From Cymbidium sinense (Eukaryota; Streptophyta; Magnoliopsida; Asparagales; Orchidaceae), in contig CM038217.1 in the NCBI GenBank assembly GCA_021442155.1, forward strand, positions 151,411,834 through 151,475,833: a stretch of 64,000 bases of DNA, in the 5' to 3' direction. Positions 59,944 through 64,000 of the stretch are shown piece after piece (the stretch's first letter is position 1; each line of letters opens with the position of its first letter). The notes under the pieces are model-generated. The model saw nothing but the letters and a program-made list of their open reading frames with translations. It was not told the origin of the DNA and did not search any database. Position numbers and translations under genes: made by a program.

Positions 59944-61116
59944 AATACTCTTGATTAAAATAGATAATTGTTGTCTCCAAAGATTTCAAAGATAGGACTA
60001 TCAATAAATTGGCTATATTGGAAAATCAAATGGGATGGATCAAAAGGAGAGACTTGTTATTGAAGCAAAAGGAGATGAGTAGAGAATGCTCATGATACTA
60101 GGAAACATAGTGAGCATTACAATCTATCCTATGGTTGGGATTTATATGTTTGAAATTAAAAAGGATTATATGTTTTAGTTGAATTTTTATTAGATTGCTA
60201 GAACTTATAATCCCACAATACAAGATTGTGAAAATACTTAAGAGGGGAGAATTTATACATGTAGCCTGAAGGGAACATCCACCTCGAATCCTAAATCTAG
60301 GGAGCTTTAACAAGGGCTAAACCATGACCTAAATCTAAGCGAAAGTGAGCATAAGGTTTACCTCCATAAGAGAGGGTAAACCACCCGACTACTGGACTTA
60401 TAACCACATGGAGTGGTAGCCAGCTAACTCCTCATAAGCTTTAAAATCATGTAGACAAGTCATATGATTTTTCAAGATAGTTGGGTTGTTATTATTTAGA
60501 AAGAAACTAAAGTCCTTAAACCCACTCCCTAAGAGACTAAAGCATGATTGGTATGAACAATGACTTAGTCTAATGTAAATCTTTTCAATTTTTATTTAAT
60601 TTTGGACACTTCATTTTGACAAAGGCCATGGGATTTTTATATGTCTAAATGCATGATGAATGAGGTTATTGGCTAAATCAGAGAGAAAGAAGTGTTTTCC
60701 ACCACAGAGGAGACCCTCAAAGGTCAAGTCTTCCCCTATTGTGCAAGGATGGAAACTCTCTCTTAGCAAGAGTGAAGCAATGTGGATGCATGATATTAAA
60801 CATACAATATTCAGCTAAGGGGTTGCTAAATCTTTTAGTTATCTTGATTTAATGTATTTGCTTTATGTGAGGTTATGAGTTATTTAGAAAATTTAGTTAT
60901 GAGTTGTAGTTGGGGTTGAAAATTTATTTTTCCCTAAAAGCCTAGTCGGATTCATGCCACACATTAAATCACCATAGAAGTAAGAAACTAAGAAAAGGCA
61001 TGTTATTTCTACTACGGAATTTAAACATAACATCAAGCATTTTATAAATCTAACGGAATAAAAGTGGCGTTGTCTTGCATACAACGAATAGAGAAAATGG
61101 GTAGCTGAGCTCTACC

Positions 61117-61124
61117 ATTATATA
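61117..61124 (-). promoter_or_regulatory. candidate LTR TATA box (B 5' LTR)
   Basis: TATATAATGGTAGAGCTC and then AGCTACCC on the minus strand, about 1.48 kb before the LTR end. If used, transcripts would start near 61090 and U3 would be about 6.6 kb long. Confidence 0.5.
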
Positions 61125-62289
61125 ATCCAGAATATGAAAGAATAATTATAATTTACAAATGAATAAATGCTATGGCGGGTCTTCTTATCTTAATTCTTCA
61201 TATCTTCTTCATTTATTTATTTGGATTTGCTTGCTTCAAAGGCATCGTAAGGCCTCCTAAGACAAAGCCTTCTAGCCACTGCTCATCCTAAACCCCCATA
61301 TCACTAATCCTAATTCCTAATGCAAAATTATATTAAAAATAGGAAAAGTAAATCTAACTACACCTGCAAAACAAGTGTTAGCTAAACACACCATACAACC
61401 TAAGCTGTTATATGAATAATTTGGACATAGTACCCTGCACATGGGTAAATTAGCTCACTTGTCCTAATTTAGATTATGCTTAAGGGCTAAGCAACCTACA
61501 AAAGAGAGCATTTATATTTATTTTAAGCACCCCTTAAGCACAATCCCCTACAGAAAATATGATTAGGCTAATCAAGGCCTCCCATCCAGTCTACGAAGTA
61601 TGCACCCTAACATCCAGTCTATAACAGTACATCATAAAACCAAAGATACATCAAACCATGCACCGCCTTAACATAAACCTAGAAGTGGTGACTTAATCTT
61701 AAGTGTGTGTATTAAGGCTTGTGTGGTATGTCTTAATTAGGCTTTGTTATGATTTTCTTAGTATGACAGGATTTAATTATAAGAGATGGTTTCACTATAA
61801 GTGACTTAATTGATTTGCAAGTTTTACTTAATATTTTTCTTTATTCCATTTAGTTTACACTTAACAACTAAGTATTAAAAAGAGAAGAAAAGAGAGGGTT
61901 ACTCTCTTTTCTCCCTCCATTAAGTCATTTCTAAAGCAAATTAATTAGCAAGTTCTCTTTAGTGAATGGCTTATTACATGTTTTAATTAATCCTAGGTTT
62001 AGGTTTACTTTAAATGCTCTCATTCAATAAGAAATGCATCTTAAGATTAGTTGGGAATAATTACTATCAAATGACACATATTTATTCATTTCTTTCCATC
62101 ATATGTAACATGCACATGATTAAATCATAAGCATACCTATACATGTCATATACCTTAGCACACTTAAATGATGGATGAAAACATGTACTTTTGGAATTTA
62201 TATGTTTCATTTAATTGGATCATTTTATCATATTAATTTAAAGATCTATCTAAATTCTTATAAAAAATATACATATGAATGAAGTTAAA

Positions 62290-63430
62290 TAGGTACATGT
62301 CATTGTTAAACCAAGGAAGTGAAGTAATCAAATGACCTCCTTGGGGATAGCTAAAGCCTTGTGTTCCCATGATGTCCAAACTATATACCCATTACATTCA
62401 AACATAAGTAAATTTGAATACATGAACATAAGAAAGAGAGCTCTAAGTCATATGATTAATTAATTCAACACCTTAATCATTCATGAATGCATGTATTTTT
62501 AATAAAAGACAATGGGTTCTAATTCCATAATTAAATACACGCACACATGTATAAGATACATAAGCTAGTACATGCCATTATTAACCAAGGAAGTGAGGCA
62601 ATCAAATGACCTCCTTTGGGTGACTTAAAGCCTCATATTCCTGAGATATCTAGAATAAATATTTACTTTTCTCAAATACATATGGATAAATACATAAATA
62701 AAGGAAGGTGATTCATGCAAAAGTTATATTTTTATTTGATTGAAACATTTATGCATATGGAGTAAAGTCTTATCCAAACTATAATATTGAAATATGTAAG
62801 AATGAAATCAAATAGAGTATGTGCCATTGTTAAACCAGGGAAGTGAGGTAATCAAATGAACTCCTTGGGGCTAGCTAAAGCCTCGTGTTCCCGTGATATC
62901 CAAATTATATACCCATTACATTCAAACATAAGTAAATTTGCATACATGAACATAAGAAAGAGAGCTCTAAGTCATATGATTAATTAATTCAACACCTTAA
63001 TCATTCATGAATGCATGGATTTTTTACAAAGACAATGGGTTCTAATTCCATAATTAAATACACACACACATGTATAAGAGACATAAGCTAGTACATGCCA
63101 TTATTAACCAAGGAAGTGAGGTAATCAAATGACCTCCTTTGGGTGACTTAAAGGCTCATATTCCCGGGATATCTAGACTAAATATTTACTTTTCTCAAAT
63201 ACATATGGATTAATACATAAATAAAGGAACATGATTCAAGAAAAAGTTATATTTTTATTTGATTGAAACGTTTATGCATATGGAGTAAAGTCTTATCCAA
63301 ACTCTAATATTGAAATACGTAAGAATGAAATCAAATGGAGTATGTGCCATTGTTAAACCAGGGAAGTGAGATAATCAAATGACCTCCTTAGGGCTAACTA
63401 AAGCCTCATATTCTCGGGAAGTCCAAGCTA
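62290..63430. repeat. ~265-bp tandem repeat in LTR, five units
   Basis: Units start near 62290, 62570, 62820, 63095 and 63340. Alternate units (62290/62820/63340 and 62570/63095) are more alike, giving a higher-order period of about 520-530 bp. This is the largest unit number among the LTRs here. Confidence 0.85.
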
Positions 63431-64000
63431 TATACCCATTAACATTCTTACTTATATAAATCAATACTTGAATGAAAGAAAAGAAACTTCACTTCATACA
63501 CTTAAGCTATAATCACATACATCTCCTATGTATTTATAACTAGCATTAATACCATGTATAATCACTCATTTATAAGTTTTGGAAACTATATTTTGATTTA
63601 ATAATGATAATAGCCACACATATATTAATTTAAATCAACACATGTAAGCTTGACATAAGGAAACCATTTGATTTAATTAATTTTGGAAAAAGATGAATGC
63701 ATGATCACAATTGATTTACAATATTTAATATGATTGAACAAAAAATAAAGAGACATAAGCACATGATTTCATTCAATCCAACTAATTCATAAGGACAATC
63801 ATACTAAATAAGCTCATTTAAAATAAACCAGAATTTCTTAATGTCATTTTTTAATCCCATGTCTAATTTGATTTAAGAAATGTAAGAAAGGTTTGCTAAT
63901 TCTAATCCGATTCCCCATGTGTAAGTTAATTTGATTTAATGAAAATCAGTTAAAATGATTTTTATGGATTAATTAAGTTAAGGTGTGAATAAATCAATTA

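Larger units (their letters stand above)
59637..64000 (-). mobile_element. 5' LTR of element B, 3' 4.4 kb (cut by window end)
   Basis: Starts TATGGTGTTTATTTTT (TGTGGTG in other copies; one change in the terminal dinucleotide). Contents: 'ggggacaccacgcagat' block, twin hairpins (59889-59909, 59920-59943), TATA motif (61117-61124), five ~265-bp units (62290-63430) and an AT-rich 'ttaattaa' tract. It is closest to 13245-17130, with long almost identical stretches (for example 60630-60720 against 14040-14130). The remaining ~4 kb of the LTR should lie beyond 64000. Confidence 0.9.

Overview
The window looks like repeat-rich nuclear DNA of a flowering plant. It is strongly AT-rich, contains no recognisable host gene, and almost all of it is explained by one family of very large Ty3/gypsy LTR retrotransposons. 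Pol order (PR-RT-RNase H-INT), an RNase H with the 'TNNEAEYE' signature, a PBS ending in a tRNA-Arg-like 'GCGACTCC', extra coding sequence upstream of gag and a long repetitive 3' region point to the Tat/Ogre-like part of the plant gypsy tree (lineage inferred; species cannot be told).

The family has an unusually long LTR, about 8.1 kb, running TGTTGACC...ACCACA in element orientation. Layout: 1-1873 decayed gag-like and unassigned DNA; 1874-4770 a truncated plus-strand LTR; 4771-5653 unassigned; 5654-6021 the 3' tip of a minus-strand LTR; 6022-13198 a nearly complete plus-strand LTR; 13199-13244 junction filler; 13245-17130 plus 25233-29477 a minus-strand LTR split by an 8102-bp solo LTR (17131-25232) with a 5-bp target duplication; 29478-37378 internal region 'A' (mid-gag to INT, minus strand); 37379-45374 a third minus-strand LTR; 45375-59636 complete internal region 'B' (PBS, leader, ORF1, gag, PR, RT, RH, INT, 3' region); 59637-64000 the 5' LTR of B, cut by the window end.

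Both internal regions are dead: every domain is recognisable but broken by stops and frameshifts, and the integrase has lost catalytic Asp residues. Pol of both copies ends in the same 'LKKYYP' terminus (A at 32054, B at 48345). The arrangement LTR-B-LTR-A-LTR is best read as one element nested in the gag of another, followed by recombination that removed one LTR.

The most unusual feature is in the untranslated leader of B (57882-59190): about 15 tandem units of mostly 60-75 bp, each a hairpin around a similar AAATTTGGGTA loop, whose stem arms differ between units while staying complementary. Two further hairpins with compensatory changes lie near the 3' end of the LTR, and another 9-bp hairpin is kept in all five LTR copies that include that position. 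Together these suggest a structured leader RNA in this retrotransposon family that I do not recognise from known elements.
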